From: Streptomyces fuscichromogenes
GTDB lineage: Bacteria; Actinomycetota; Actinomycetes; Streptomycetales; Streptomycetaceae
Length of the DNA stretch: 64,000 nt
Assembly: GCF_014645815.1 (NCBI RefSeq)
Contig: NZ_BMML01000030.1
Coordinates: 49,759-113,758 of the forward strand
Direction of reading: 5' to 3'
The position numbers were made by a program, and so were the translations under genes. Under the pieces are notes generated by a model. It saw only the letters and a list, made by a program, of their open reading frames with translations. It did not search any database and was not told the DNA's origin. Numbering within the stretch: position 1 is the first letter of the stretch; every line of letters begins with the position of its first letter. Shown here piece after piece: positions 45,286 through 56,005 of this stretch.

Positions 45286-46058
45286 CAGGCCGGGACGAGC
45301 GAGAGGAAGTGCCGCAGATAGCGCGCGTTGACGCGGCGCATCGACAGCAGCACGTACAGGTCGGCGACCCCGAAGTCCGGGTCGTGGGCGGGCTCGCCGC
45401 ACACCCAGGCACCGAGGCGGAGGTAGCCGCGCAGCAGGGCGGGCAGTTCGGCGCGTCCCTCGGGGGCCGGACCGGCGGGCACCCAGGGCCGCAGCGGCCG
45501 TACCCGGAACTCCTCCGGCGCCAGGTGCTTGGCCTGGACCCGGTCCCAGGTGGCGGCGGCGAGGGCACCGCCGTCGGCGAGCGGGACGGAGCAGCAGCCG
45601 GCCAGCCACTCGTGGCCGCGGTCCACCATGTACCGGGCTATGCCGGCCCAGATCAGACCGATCACGGCGCCGTCGCGATGGGCGGGGTGCACACAGGAGC
45701 GGCCGACCTCGACCAGCCCGGAGCGGATCCCGGCGAGCGGGCTCAGGTCGAACTCGCCCTCGGAGTACAGGCGGCCGGCGACCGTGGCACGCTCCGGCGG
45801 CAGCAGCCGGTAGGTGCCCACGACCTCGCCGGTGAGGGCCTCGCGGATGAGCAGGTGGTCGCAGTACGCGTCGAAGGCATCGACGTCCAGGCCCGGCTCC
45901 GGCCCGTCGAGCCGGGCGCCCATCTCTCCGGCGAACACCTGGTGGCGCAGCCGCTGTGCGGCCCGGACGTCGTCCTCGTCACGGGCGAGCTGCACCAGAT
46001 AGCCGGTGCCGTCGGGCGGGGCGGCGAGAGCGGGGGGTGAGGCGGGCATGGCGGTCAT
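45285..46058 (-). CDS. olsB: OlsB-like ornithine-acyl-[acp] N-acyltransferase
   Basis: A 257-aa GNAT-like acyltransferase of the OlsB/hemolysin type: RLRHQVFAGEMGARLDG, DHLLIREALTGEVVGTYRLLPPE and EVGRSCVHPAHRDGAVIGLIWAGIARYM. It would attach a 3-hydroxy fatty acid to ornithine, the first step of phosphorus-free ornithine lipids. AGGAG stands before the ATG. It forms an operon with the acyltransferase downstream. These lipids commonly rise under phosphate limitation, but no PHO box was recognised. Confidence 0.82.
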   Translation of the reverse strand: MTAMPASPPALAAPPDGTGYLVQLARDEDDVRAAQRLRHQVFAGEMGARLDGPEPGLDVDAFDAYCDHLLIREALTGEVVGTYRLLPPERATVAGRLYSEGEFDLSPLAGIRSGLVEVGRSCVHPAHRDGAVIGLIWAGIARYMVDRGHEWLAGCCSVPLADGGALAAATWDRVQAKHLAPEEFRVRPLRPWVPAGPAPEGRAELPALLRGYLRLGAWVCGEPAHDPDFGVADLYVLLSMRRVNARYLRHFLSLVPA

Positions 46059-46353
46059 GGAGGTCTCCTGCGCCGAGCGGAAGCTGAGGAAATCTGCACC
46101 TGCTTTCTTCCGTGGCAGGCTGGACTCGGCGTGACATGCGCGGGACCCGTGGATGTGGGACTGCTGAATGCCGGGGGTCGGACCGTTTCCGGTCACTCAC
46201 AGAGGCCCGAGACTAACGCCACCGTGATCAGACGGCCGTAAGGAAACGCGAGACGGGGCCGTGGCTTCCGGCGAACGTTCACTGAAGCGCCCCCCGAAAG
46301 GGGCGCGGGGAACTGCGCGACCAGCCACGACGGCGCAGCACCCCGCAACGGCG
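46059..46353. other. Intergenic region upstream of olsB with repeat
   Basis: 295 bp between the olsB start and the sdhB end, both minus strand. It contains the olsB leader (promoter not assigned) and repeat copy C at its right end. No small gene or RNA is apparent. Confidence 0.4.
46286..46336 (-). repeat. Dispersed intergenic repeat, copy C (inverted)
   Basis: The minus-strand reading gives the shared core GTCGCGCAGTTCCCCGCGCC followed by CCTTTCGGGG. It lies 18 bp beyond the sdhB stop, a position where it could serve as a terminator. Confidence 0.75.
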
Positions 46354-47099
46354 CTACCGCTTCCCCACCTTCCGGGCAGCCCGCAACCACTCCCTGTTCA
46401 TACTGGTGATCGACACCAGCGGAATCCCCTTCGGGCAGGCCGTCGCACACTCCCCCGTCAGCGTGCAGCCACCGAACCCCTCCGAGTCCATCTGCGCCAC
46501 CATGTCCAGCACCCGCGTCTCCCGCTCGGGCGCGCCCTGCGGCAGCACGTTCAGGTGATTCACCTTGGCGGACGTGAACAGCATCGCCGCCCCGTTCGGA
46601 CAGGCCGCGACACACGCCCCGCACCCGATGCACTCCGCGTGCTCGAACGCGAAGTCGGCGTCGGCCTTCGGCACCGCCGTGGCATGCGCCTCCGGCGCGG
46701 ACCCGGTGGGCGCGGAGACGTACCCGCCGGCCTGGATGATCCGGTCGAACGCCGACCGGTCCACCACCAGGTCCTTGATCACCGGGAAGGCCGACGCCCG
46801 CCACGGCTCGATGTCGATCGTGTCGCCGTCCGCGAAGGACCGCATGTGCAGCTGGCAGGTGGTGGTGCGCTCGGGTCCGTGCGCGTCCCCGTTGATCACG
46901 AGGGAGCACGCGCCGCAGATGCCCTCACGGCAGTCGTGGTCGAAGGCGACCGGGTCCTCGCCGCGCAGGATGAGTTCCTCGTTGAGGGTGTCCAGCATCT
47001 CCAGGAAGGACATGTCGGAGGAGATGCCGTCCACCTCGTAGGTGGACATCGCGCCGTCGGCGTCGGCGTTCGGCTGCCGCCAGACGCGCAGGGTGAGCT

Positions 47100-47103
<4 letters not shown>
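46354..47103 (-). CDS. sdhB: Succinate dehydrogenase/fumarate reductase iron-sulfur subunit
   Basis: A 249-aa SdhB: an N-terminal plant-type [2Fe-2S] domain (CREGICGACSL with a later Cys) and C-terminal motifs CIGCGACVAACPNG and CTLTGECATACPKGI for the other clusters. It passes electrons from SdhA to the membrane haem subunit. The ATG overlaps the sdhA stop by 4 nt. The Cys layout and the five-helix SdhC place this in the single-membrane-subunit (type B) group. Confidence 0.94.
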
Positions 47104-49049
<1,946 letters not shown>

Positions 49050-49051
49050 GT

Positions 49052-49759
49052 TCAGCTCACCACTCCGGTCATGACACCCACGGGTACGGCGATGAAGCCG
49101 GCCGTGAGCAGCAGCGCGAGGACGTCGGCGACGGTCTTCAGGGCGCGGTCGCGGGAGCGGCTGCCGGCGCCGAGCGTCTGGGCCGCGCTCCAGAAGCCGT
49201 GCCGGACGTGCAGGCCGAGCGCGAGCATCGCGACGATGTAGATGACGTCGCCGTACCAGGTGGAGAAGGTGTCCACGACGTTCTGGTACGGGTGGCCCGG
49301 CTGGAAGCCGCCGGAGTGCACGGTGCCGGTGGTCAGGTCGAGGACGTGCCAGACGATGAAGAGGCCGAGGATGATCCCGCCCCAGCGCATGGTGCGGGTG
49401 GCGTAGGAGGCCCGCGGCTTCTTGTGCACGTACTTGCTCGGGCGTGCCCTGATGTCGCGGCGGCTGAGCTGGTAGGCGGACGTGGCGTGCGCGACGACCG
49501 CGACGACCAGGACGATCCGGACGAGCCAGAGCGTCCACTCGTAGTGCATGAACGGTTCACCGACGGTGCGCAGCCAGTGGGCGTAGCCGTTGAACTCGCC
49601 CGCCCCGAAGTAGATCTTCAGGTTCCCGATCATGTGCACGACCAGGTAGAGCAGCATGATCAGGCCGCTGACGGCCATCACCGTCTTCTTGCCGACGGAG
49701 CTGTCCCACATCGTGCGTGCCATGGACGGCCGTCGGTCCGTCCGCGTTGCCAGAGCCAT
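49052..49759 (-). CDS. sdhC: Succinate dehydrogenase cytochrome b558 subunit
   Basis: A 235-aa membrane protein with five hydrophobic helices and several helix-embedded His residues (LVVHMIGN, VVAHATSAYQ, VWHVLDL, GLHVRHGF) that can bind two haems b. It anchors SdhAB and exchanges electrons with menaquinone. The start is taken as the ATG at 49759; TACCGT lies 7 nt before it, consistent with a leaderless transcript. An ATG at 49789 would add ten residues. Confidence 0.9.
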   Translation of the reverse strand: MALATRTDRRPSMARTMWDSSVGKKTVMAVSGLIMLLYLVVHMIGNLKIYFGAGEFNGYAHWLRTVGEPFMHYEWTLWLVRIVLVVAVVAHATSAYQLSRRDIRARPSKYVHKKPRASYATRTMRWGGIILGLFIVWHVLDLTTGTVHSGGFQPGHPYQNVVDTFSTWYGDVIYIVAMLALGLHVRHGFWSAAQTLGAGSRSRDRALKTVADVLALLLTAGFIAVPVGVMTGVVS

Positions 49760-49816
49760 GTCCAGGACGGTAGGGCCGAACAGCCCCATCGGTCCAAGAC
49801 ATGCTACGGCTTGATT

Positions 49817-49835
49817 CGATAGGCAGCGACTATCG
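49817..49835. promoter_or_regulatory. LysR-type box between sdhC and lysR
   Basis: A perfect dyad CGATAG-N7-CTATCG, containing the T-N11-A feature of LysR sites, placed 8 bp before the lysR ATG and 58 bp before the sdhC start. It probably serves autoregulation and control of sdhCAB. Confidence 0.6.
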
Positions 49836-49842
49836 TGTCACC

Positions 49843-50727
49843 ATGCAGTTCCAGCAGCTTCAGTACTTCGTCGCCGTGGCGGAGACCCGGCACTTCACCC
49901 GGGCCGCCGAGCTGGTCCATGTCGCCCAGCCGTCGCTGTCCCAGCAGATCAGGGCGCTGGAGCGGGAGCTGGGGGCGGATCTCTTCCTGCGGGCGCGGGG
50001 CAACATCACCCTCACCGACGCGGGCGAGGCGCTGCTGCCGCTCGCCCGGCGGATCCTCGCGGACGCGGACACCGCCCGGTACGAGGTGCAGGAACTGGTG
50101 CAGCTGCGCAGCGGCCGGGTGCGGCTGGGGGCGACGCCGAGTCTGTGCACCGGGCTGCTGCCGGACGTGCTGCGGGCCTTCCACGACCGCTATCCGGGGA
50201 TCCAGCTGCTGATCGAGGAGAGCGGGTCCCATGATCTCGTCCGGGAGCTGGCGCGCGGGGCGCTGGACCTGGCGCTGATCGTGCTGCCGCTGCCGCCAGG
50301 CTCGCCCGCGCTGACCACCGTGGAGCTGTTGCGGGAGGACCTGGTGGTGGTGTCCTCGCCCGAGGCGACGGCGCCCGGCCGAGGGCGGGGCGGGGTGCGG
50401 ATCGCCGATCTGGAGGGGGAGCGGCTGGTGATGTTCCGGCACGGGTACGACCTGCGGGAGCTGACCGTCGCGGCGTGCCGCTCCGCCGGGTTCGAGCCGG
50501 GGTTCGCGGTCGAGGGGGGCGAGATGGACGCGGTGCTGGGGTTCGTGCGGGCCGGGTTGGGGGTGGCCGTGGTGCCGCGGATGGTCGCCGCCCGGTCGGG
50601 GCGGGGGCTACGGGTGACCCCGTTGGCCCGGCCGGGGCTGTACCGGACGATCGCGCTGGCGCACCGGAGTGACGTGGCGCCGCCTCGGGCCGCTCGGGAG
50701 CTGCAGCGGATGCTGCTGGAGAAGTGA
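49843..50727 (+). CDS. LysR-family regulator divergent from sdhCAB
   Basis: A 294-aa LTTR: an N-terminal winged helix (MQFQQLQYFVAVAETRHFTRAAE, VAQPSLSQQIRALE) and a C-terminal periplasmic-binding-like effector domain (VRLGATPSL at about residue 95, LVVVSSPEA, GFVRAGLGVAVVPRMVA). The ATG lies just after a perfect inverted repeat. Its divergent position to sdhC suggests it controls the sdh genes. Effector unknown. Confidence 0.9.
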   Translation: MQFQQLQYFVAVAETRHFTRAAELVHVAQPSLSQQIRALERELGADLFLRARGNITLTDAGEALLPLARRILADADTARYEVQELVQLRSGRVRLGATPSLCTGLLPDVLRAFHDRYPGIQLLIEESGSHDLVRELARGALDLALIVLPLPPGSPALTTVELLREDLVVVSSPEATAPGRGRGGVRIADLEGERLVMFRHGYDLRELTVAACRSAGFEPGFAVEGGEMDAVLGFVRAGLGVAVVPRMVAARSGRGLRVTPLARPGLYRTIALAHRSDVAPPRAARELQRMLLEK

Positions 50728-50757
50728 CGGAGCGTTGTCGGGTGCGGGTGTGGGGGG

Positions 50758-50799
50758 GCTGGTCGCGCAGTTCCCCGCGCCCCTTTCGGGGCGCGGGGC
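50758..50799 (+). repeat. Dispersed intergenic repeat, copy D
   Basis: The core GTCGCGCAGTTCCCCGCGCC is followed by the other arm of an 11-bp perfect stem (CCCCGCGCCCC/GGGGCGCGGGG, 4-nt loop). It lies between the convergent lysR and rmdA genes and could terminate both. Confidence 0.78.
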
Positions 50800-50834
50800 C
50801 CGCGCCGTACCGACCGGCCGGTGCCGCGGGCGGG

Positions 50835-52979
50835 TCAGCCCGTCGCGTCCACCAGTGCGAGGTCGTGGAGTCTCTCCGGCGGGCCCGGTCGGGCGTAGTA
50901 CCAGCCCTGGGCGGTGTCGCAGCCGAGTATGCGCAGCTGCTCGGCCTGGGCGCCGGTCTCCACGCCCTCCACCGTGACCGCCAGGTCCAGGCTGTGGGCC
51001 AGGGAGACGATTCCCTCGACGATCTTGAGGTCGACCGGGTCCGCCGGGAACTGCTGCATGCTCTGGGTGAAGGAGCGGTCCAGTTTGAGGATGCTCACCG
51101 GGAGGCGGCGGAGGTTGGCGAGGTTGGAGTACCCCGTGCCGAAGTCGTCCAGGGCGATGTCCACGCCCATCTCGGCGAGGCGCCGCAGGGGTTTGAGGAG
51201 GTCGTCGTCGGCGCCGATGAGCGCCGACTCGGTGACCTCCAGGCAGAGCGCCTCGGGGGCCACTCCGGTCCGCTCCAGGATGTCCACCGTGTCCTGGACC
51301 AGGCCGGGATGGCTGAGCTGGCACGGGGAGAGGTTGACGTTGATCCGCAGCGGGCCGGCAACGGTGTCCTCACCGTAGCGTTCCCGCCACTCCCGGGCCT
51401 GCCGGATCGACTCCTCCAGGACCCAGCGGCCCAACGGGACGATGAGACCGGTGTGTTCGGCGAGCGGGATGAACCGGTCGGGGCCGAGGACGCCGTGCTG
51501 CGGATGCAGCCAGCGGACCAGGGCCTCGGCACCGCGCACGCTGCCGTCACCGAGGTGGACCAGCGGCTGGTACTCGATGAAGAACTCGTTCCGGTCCAGG
51601 GCGGCCGGCAGCGCCGTGGTCAGACCGTGCCGGGTGATCGCGCGGGCGTCCGCCTCCGGGTCGGCCAGTTCGAAGCGGTTGCCGCCCGCCGACTTGGCCC
51701 GGTACATCGTGATGTCGGCGCTGCGCAGCACCTCGGCCGGGGTGCGCTCGCCCGCCGGACCCTCGACGATGCCGATGGAGCCGCGGACCATGAGGTCGCG
51801 GCCGTCGATGCTGATCGGGGTGACCAGTGCGTTCATGATGCGGTCGGCCAGGTCGTCGACCTCGCGCTGGGTGGCCGGGCCCGTGGTCAGCGCCACGAAC
51901 TCGTCGCCGCCGAGCCGGGCGACCATCTCGCCGGGCGCGGTCGCGCAGGACTGCAGCCGGTCGGCGACCTCGACGAGCAGCCGGTCGCCGGCCGAGTGGC
52001 CGAGGCTGTCGTTGATGGTCTTGAAGCCGTCCAGGTCGAGGTAGCACAGGCCGAAGCGCTGGCCCTCGCCGGCCGACAGTGCCTTCTCCAGGCGCTCGAA
52101 GAACAGCGTGCGGTTGGGCAGGCCGGTGAGCGCGTCGTGGGTGGCCTCGTAGCGCAGCCGGAGGTTGAGCAGCCGGCGCTCGGTGGTGTCCTCCATGAGG
52201 GCCAGCTGGTACTGCGGTTCGCCGTCCGCGTCCCGCAGCAGGGAGACCGTCAGGTTGGTCCACAGGACCGTGCCGTCGGAGCGGTTGAAGGCCTTCTCGA
52301 CGTGGTAGTGCTCGCGCTCGCCGCGCACCAGCTCCTCGTAGAGCCGCCAGGTCTGCGGCGCGTCCTCGGGGTGCGCCCACTCCAGGACGTTGCGGCTGCG
52401 CAGGGTCTGCTCGGAGCCGCCGAACATGCGCAGCAGCGCGCCGTTGACCTGGAGGACGTTGCCGTCGAGGTCGGCGATGCCGATTCCTATCGCCGCGCCC
52501 TCGAAGACGGCCCGGAAGCGGGCCTCGCTGGCGTGCAGTGCCTGGGCGACCACGCCCTGGGCGCGCAACGCGGCCTGCGCGATGGCCTCCTGCTCGGCCA
52601 GCGTGCGCTCGCGCAGCGCCTGGGCGAACCCGGCGGCCATCGCGTGCTGGATCCGTGAGGACCGCATCCGCAGCTCCTCCTGGGGGCCGTCCTCGCCGCA
52701 GTACAGGACCAGGTACGCGTCGACGCAGTCGAGGGTGCGGGTCAGCGCCTCGGGGTCGGTGCAGTGCGCGTCGATGAGCGCGGCGCCCACCTGCCGGGCC
52801 TCGTCGGCGTCGAAGCCGTGCGCCAGCAGGATCTCGCTGAGCCGGCGGGCCAGCGGCAGCAGTTCTTCCTCGAACTCCGGGCGGGTCAGGGACGTCGAGG
52901 TGACCGGGAACACCGCCCGGCTCCAGATCGTCGCGAACCTGCGCAGTCTGTCCTCCGGGCCGCCCGGCTCCGCGGTCAC
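50835..52979 (-). CDS. rmdA: RmdA-like PAS-GGDEF-EAL c-di-GMP protein
   Basis: A 714-aa cytosolic regulator: an N-terminal helical part (1-145), PAS/PAC (about 148-265, SEARFRAVFEGAAIGIGIAD), GGDEF (about 275-440, intact RLGGDEFVAL at 355-364) and EAL (about 455-705, GAEALVRW, DDFGTGYSNL, EGVET). Both active-site motifs are intact, so synthesis and breakdown of c-di-GMP are both possible. The layout matches Streptomyces RmdA, a developmental regulator; the name is from memory. Its GTG overlaps the methyltransferase stop. Confidence 0.85.
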   Translation of the reverse strand: MTAEPGGPEDRLRRFATIWSRAVFPVTSTSLTRPEFEEELLPLARRLSEILLAHGFDADEARQVGAALIDAHCTDPEALTRTLDCVDAYLVLYCGEDGPQEELRMRSSRIQHAMAAGFAQALRERTLAEQEAIAQAALRAQGVVAQALHASEARFRAVFEGAAIGIGIADLDGNVLQVNGALLRMFGGSEQTLRSRNVLEWAHPEDAPQTWRLYEELVRGEREHYHVEKAFNRSDGTVLWTNLTVSLLRDADGEPQYQLALMEDTTERRLLNLRLRYEATHDALTGLPNRTLFFERLEKALSAGEGQRFGLCYLDLDGFKTINDSLGHSAGDRLLVEVADRLQSCATAPGEMVARLGGDEFVALTTGPATQREVDDLADRIMNALVTPISIDGRDLMVRGSIGIVEGPAGERTPAEVLRSADITMYRAKSAGGNRFELADPEADARAITRHGLTTALPAALDRNEFFIEYQPLVHLGDGSVRGAEALVRWLHPQHGVLGPDRFIPLAEHTGLIVPLGRWVLEESIRQAREWRERYGEDTVAGPLRINVNLSPCQLSHPGLVQDTVDILERTGVAPEALCLEVTESALIGADDDLLKPLRRLAEMGVDIALDDFGTGYSNLANLRRLPVSILKLDRSFTQSMQQFPADPVDLKIVEGIVSLAHSLDLAVTVEGVETGAQAEQLRILGCDTAQGWYYARPGPPERLHDLALVDATG

Positions 52980-53788
52980 GCCGCGATCCCCACGCCGGCG
53001 AATCCGGAGAAGGCGTACGGATCCTCGTCCTCCGGCGCCGACTCCGGCCGCCAGTGCGGCATCGGCACCAGTCCGGGTTCCACCATGTCGTACCCCTCGA
53101 AGAACCGCGCGATCTCGTCGCGCGAGCGCATGATCAGCGGGTTGCGAATGTCCTTGTATACGTCCACCGCGCCCTCGGCCCGCTCGGCCGGCAACGGGAT
53201 TCCCTCGTACGAGGCATGCGTGAGAACAAGCAGGCTGCCGGGCGCGAGTGCGTCGCGCAGCTGTGCCACCGCCCCGTACGGGTCGTCCGCGTCTTCCACG
53301 AAGTGAAGTATGGCAACGAGAAGCAACGCCACTGGCCGATTCAGGTCGATGAGGCGCTCCACCTGAGGGCTCGACAGGATCTCCTGGGGCTTGCGGAGGT
53401 CGGCCGCGACCACGTCCGCGTCCTCGTTGCCCGCCAGGACGGCGTTGCTGTGCGCCACCGCGACCGGGTCGTGGTCGACGTACACCACGCGGGCGCCGGG
53501 GTGCGCCTCCTGGGCGACCTCGTGGACGTTGCCGAAGGTGGGGATGCCGGAGCCGATGTCCAGGAACTGGTCGATGCCGGTGCCCACCGCGTAGCGCACC
53601 GCACGGCGCATGACGGCACGGTTGGCCTGCATGATCTTCGGCAGGCCGGGCAGGTGTGCCATCGCCCTGCGGGCGGCCTCCCGGTCGACCTCGAAGTTGT
53701 GCGAACCGCCCAGGTAGAAGTCGTAGATACGCGAAACGCTCGGCACCGAGATGTCGATGCTCCGGGGGGCCCAGGCGGGACGCTCCAT
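52976..53788 (-). CDS. DUF574-type SAM-dependent methyltransferase-like protein
   Basis: A 270-aa protein of the large actinomycete DUF574 family: PSVSRIYDFYLGGSHNFEVDR, the SAM loop FLDIGSGIPT and ARVVYVDHDPVAV. No substrate is known for these proteins. The ATG follows GGAG at 6 nt. Its stop overlaps the rmdA start as GTGA, so the two are made together, which hints at a role in the same signalling process. Confidence 0.85.
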   Translation of the reverse strand: MERPAWAPRSIDISVPSVSRIYDFYLGGSHNFEVDREAARRAMAHLPGLPKIMQANRAVMRRAVRYAVGTGIDQFLDIGSGIPTFGNVHEVAQEAHPGARVVYVDHDPVAVAHSNAVLAGNEDADVVAADLRKPQEILSSPQVERLIDLNRPVALLLVAILHFVEDADDPYGAVAQLRDALAPGSLLVLTHASYEGIPLPAERAEGAVDVYKDIRNPLIMRSRDEIARFFEGYDMVEPGLVPMPHWRPESAPEDEDPYAFSGFAGVGIAA

Positions 53789-53937
53789 GTATCTCTCCAA
53801 GGCTGAGGCGATCCGGTGTTCGAGCAGAGGCTACTGATCGCCTGCGAACAGGGCGAGCCGAAACGGAAATTGACCGTCCGTTCCCGGTCACTGCCTGGGA
53901 ATTCGGTGTTCGGTTTGGGGCGCGTTCGGTTTGTTCG

Positions 53938-54023
53938 TCGGGTGCGGGTGATTCGTGGTTGCTCGCGCCCACGCGGCGGAGCCGCATGTCGACACAGCCC
54001 CGCGCCCCTGACGGGGCGCTGCA
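53938..54023 (+). repeat. Dispersed intergenic repeat, copy E (variant)
   Basis: It opens with GGGTGCGGGT like copies D and F and ends with CCCCGCGCCCCTGACGGGGC, but a roughly 30-nt segment containing GCGGCGGAGCCGC replaces the AGTT of the core. It lies in the 334-bp gap between two minus-strand genes. Confidence 0.65.
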
Positions 54024-54064
54024 GACGGGGCGAGTCGGGAAGCACCGGAATCGGACGCCAAAGA

Positions 54065-54099
54065 GCCCGCCCCCTCCGTGCGGTGTGGAGGGGGCGGGC
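54065..54099 (-). terminator. Terminator of the two-repeat lipoprotein gene
   Basis: A perfect 13-bp GC stem (54065-54077 with 54087-54099) with a 9-nt loop, 24 nt beyond the lipoprotein stop. Confidence 0.75.
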
Positions 54100-54122
54100 G
54101 GTCGGACCTGGGAAGGTGATCC

Positions 54123-55091
54123 CTAGCTGGCCGGCGCGCCGACCAGCTTTCCTTCGGGCGAGACGGCGTACCACGTGCCGCCGACACCCTGGCCGTTGGT
54201 GTCTCCGGCCTTGGCGTCACCGGAGAAGGTGTAGATGGGCCAGCAGTTGACCGTCTGCTGCTTCGCGCCGTTGTCGGGGCGGGTGAAGCCCATCAGGCCC
54301 TTCTTCACGATGCCCTTGGTGTCACTGGAGGCGACCTCCGCGACGGCCGGCCACTTCACGAGGCAGTCGCCGGTGCAGTTCGAGACGACCTTGGGCCACG
54401 CCTTGTCCTTGATGAAGCGGTAGACCGTCATGCCGTTCTTGTCGACGATGATGTCGCCGAGCTTGGCGTCCTTGCGGACCGACAGGCCGGGCAGGTCGGC
54501 CAGCGTGGCCTTCTTGCCGTCGGGAGCCAGCGCGAACCACTTGCCGCCCACGCCCTGGCCGTTGACGTCACCGGCGTTGACGTCCTTGGCGTAGCGGTAC
54601 ACCGGCCAGCCGCCGACGGTCAGCTGCTTGCTGCCGTCGGAGCGGGTGACCTCGCCGAGCAGCGACTTGTCGATGCCCGCACCGGCCGTGGCGTCGTCGG
54701 CGGGGACCGGCGGCCAGGTGGTGGCGCAGTCGCCGTCACAGTTCGACTTGGGGGGATTGGCGGTGTCGGCGTCGAAGCGGTAGAGGGTGAGGCCGCTGCC
54801 GTCGGTCAGCACCTTGCCCAGGTCGGGGTTGCTGGCCACGGTCAGCTTGCCGGCGGGCGCGACGGTGGCCGGGGAGCTGGAGGCCTGGCTGCCGTCGGCG
54901 CCGTAGCCGTTGCCCGCGCCGGTGGAGGCGGAGGGGTTGGTGATGCTGCCGATGCCGGCCGGGGCCGTGGCACCGACGTTCTGGGCCGCCGAGGACGGAG
55001 TGGTCACGTTGTCCTGACCGCACGCCGTCGCGAACACCATCACCCCCGCGGCCGTGGCCACCAGCGAGGCGCTCCTCCACGAGGTCTTCAT
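54123..55091 (-). CDS. Lipoprotein with two PF03640-type repeats
   Basis: A 322-aa exported lipoprotein: signal with lipobox FATACG (about residue 26), a Ser/Thr/Ala linker (30-85), then two homologous domains of about 115 residues. Each has a strand like LYRFDADT or VYRFIKDK, a Cys-pair segment NCDGDCATTWPPV or NCTGDCLVKWPAV, and a C-terminal QGVGGKWFALAPDGK or QGVGGTWYAVSPEGK. These secreted repeat lipoproteins are common in Streptomyces; function unknown, redox or metal binding is possible. GGGAG stands 6 nt before the ATG. Confidence 0.87.
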   Translation of the reverse strand: MKTSWRSASLVATAAGVMVFATACGQDNVTTPSSAAQNVGATAPAGIGSITNPSASTGAGNGYGADGSQASSSPATVAPAGKLTVASNPDLGKVLTDGSGLTLYRFDADTANPPKSNCDGDCATTWPPVPADDATAGAGIDKSLLGEVTRSDGSKQLTVGGWPVYRYAKDVNAGDVNGQGVGGKWFALAPDGKKATLADLPGLSVRKDAKLGDIIVDKNGMTVYRFIKDKAWPKVVSNCTGDCLVKWPAVAEVASSDTKGIVKKGLMGFTRPDNGAKQQTVNCWPIYTFSGDAKAGDTNGQGVGGTWYAVSPEGKLVGAPAS

Positions 55092-55350
55092 CGTCAACTC
55101 CCATTAATAATCGCCTGGTTATCGCAGCGCCTCTGCGCCGCCGCACGACACCAGGTACGGATGCCGGGGGCCGAAGTGTTCAACGGGCGCACAAATTTCT
55201 TTCGGCACCCGGTGGCCGCGGGCCCCGCCCCGCACGGGCGTACGCTTCGAGCCATCCGCCGGGCCGTGTGATTCAAACCGGTTTACGCCACAAGTCGCCC
55301 GTTCGGGCCAATCAGTCGGTACTCGGGCGTGCGACGGCGCCCGACGCTCC

Positions 55351-55974
55351 ATGATCTCCGTCGTGCATGCACCCGAAGCGACCAGACTCGCGCCCGTCCC
55401 ACGGGTGTTGGCCCTGCTGACGCTGACGTGGACCCTGATGGGCTGCCCGGTCGGCACGGCGTCGGCCGACGCCTGCGCCTCCGCCTCGACGGGCCCCGAC
55501 GGCATCCACGCGGTGGCCGTCGCCGGCGGCTCCTGGCCCACTCCCCCGCCGTGTCCGGCCCCCACCCCGCCGCCCTGTCCCTCACCCAGCCCGACACCGA
55601 CGCCGACGCCCACCCCGCCGCCGAAACCGACCCCGAAGCCCACCCCCAGACCCAGCCCGAAGCCGAAGCCGCCGCGCCCCGCCCCGCCGACCCCGCGGCC
55701 GGCACCGCCGCCCCGGCCGGCGCCGGCCGCGAAACCCACACCCGTCCCGCCACCGGCCCCCCGGCCCAGGCCCAGGCCCAGGCCGACGCCCACGCTGACC
55801 CCCACCCCGTCGCCGAAGCCCACCCCGCGGCCCTCACCGACCCCGGTGACCTACCCGCCGTACCACGTCCCGTCGACCGGCACGGCGGCCCCGAACCGCA
55901 CCTCGCCGGTCACCTACGTCCTGCTCATCGCCGTACCCGCGATCATCGCCGTCGCCGCGTTCCGCGCGCGCTGA
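55351..55974 (+). CDS. Secreted proline-rich cell-wall protein
   Basis: A 207-aa protein: a signal-like N-terminus (VLALLTLTWTLMGCPVGTASA), an extended Pro-rich segment (about residues 60-165) of PTP, PKP and PRP units, and a C-terminal membrane helix (VTYVLLIAVPAIIAVAAF) closed by RAR. It looks like a wall-spanning stalk fixed in the membrane. No function assigned. The Pro repeat also opens long shadow frames on both strands; the signal and membrane helix identify the real one. Confidence 0.72.
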   Translation: MISVVHAPEATRLAPVPRVLALLTLTWTLMGCPVGTASADACASASTGPDGIHAVAVAGGSWPTPPPCPAPTPPPCPSPSPTPTPTPTPPPKPTPKPTPRPSPKPKPPRPAPPTPRPAPPPRPAPAAKPTPVPPPAPRPRPRPRPTPTLTPTPSPKPTPRPSPTPVTYPPYHVPSTGTAAPNRTSPVTYVLLIAVPAIIAVAAFRAR

Positions 55975-56005
55975 CGGCCGACCCACTGATTCCTGGAGGC
56001 TTCCG

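Noticed and set aside
55119..55837. Gly/Val-rich minus-strand frames opposite the Pro-rich gene
   Set aside because: Pro-rich coding DNA always gives Gly-rich antisense frames. These have no signal peptide, while the plus-strand frame has a signal, a Pro-rich stalk and a membrane helix.
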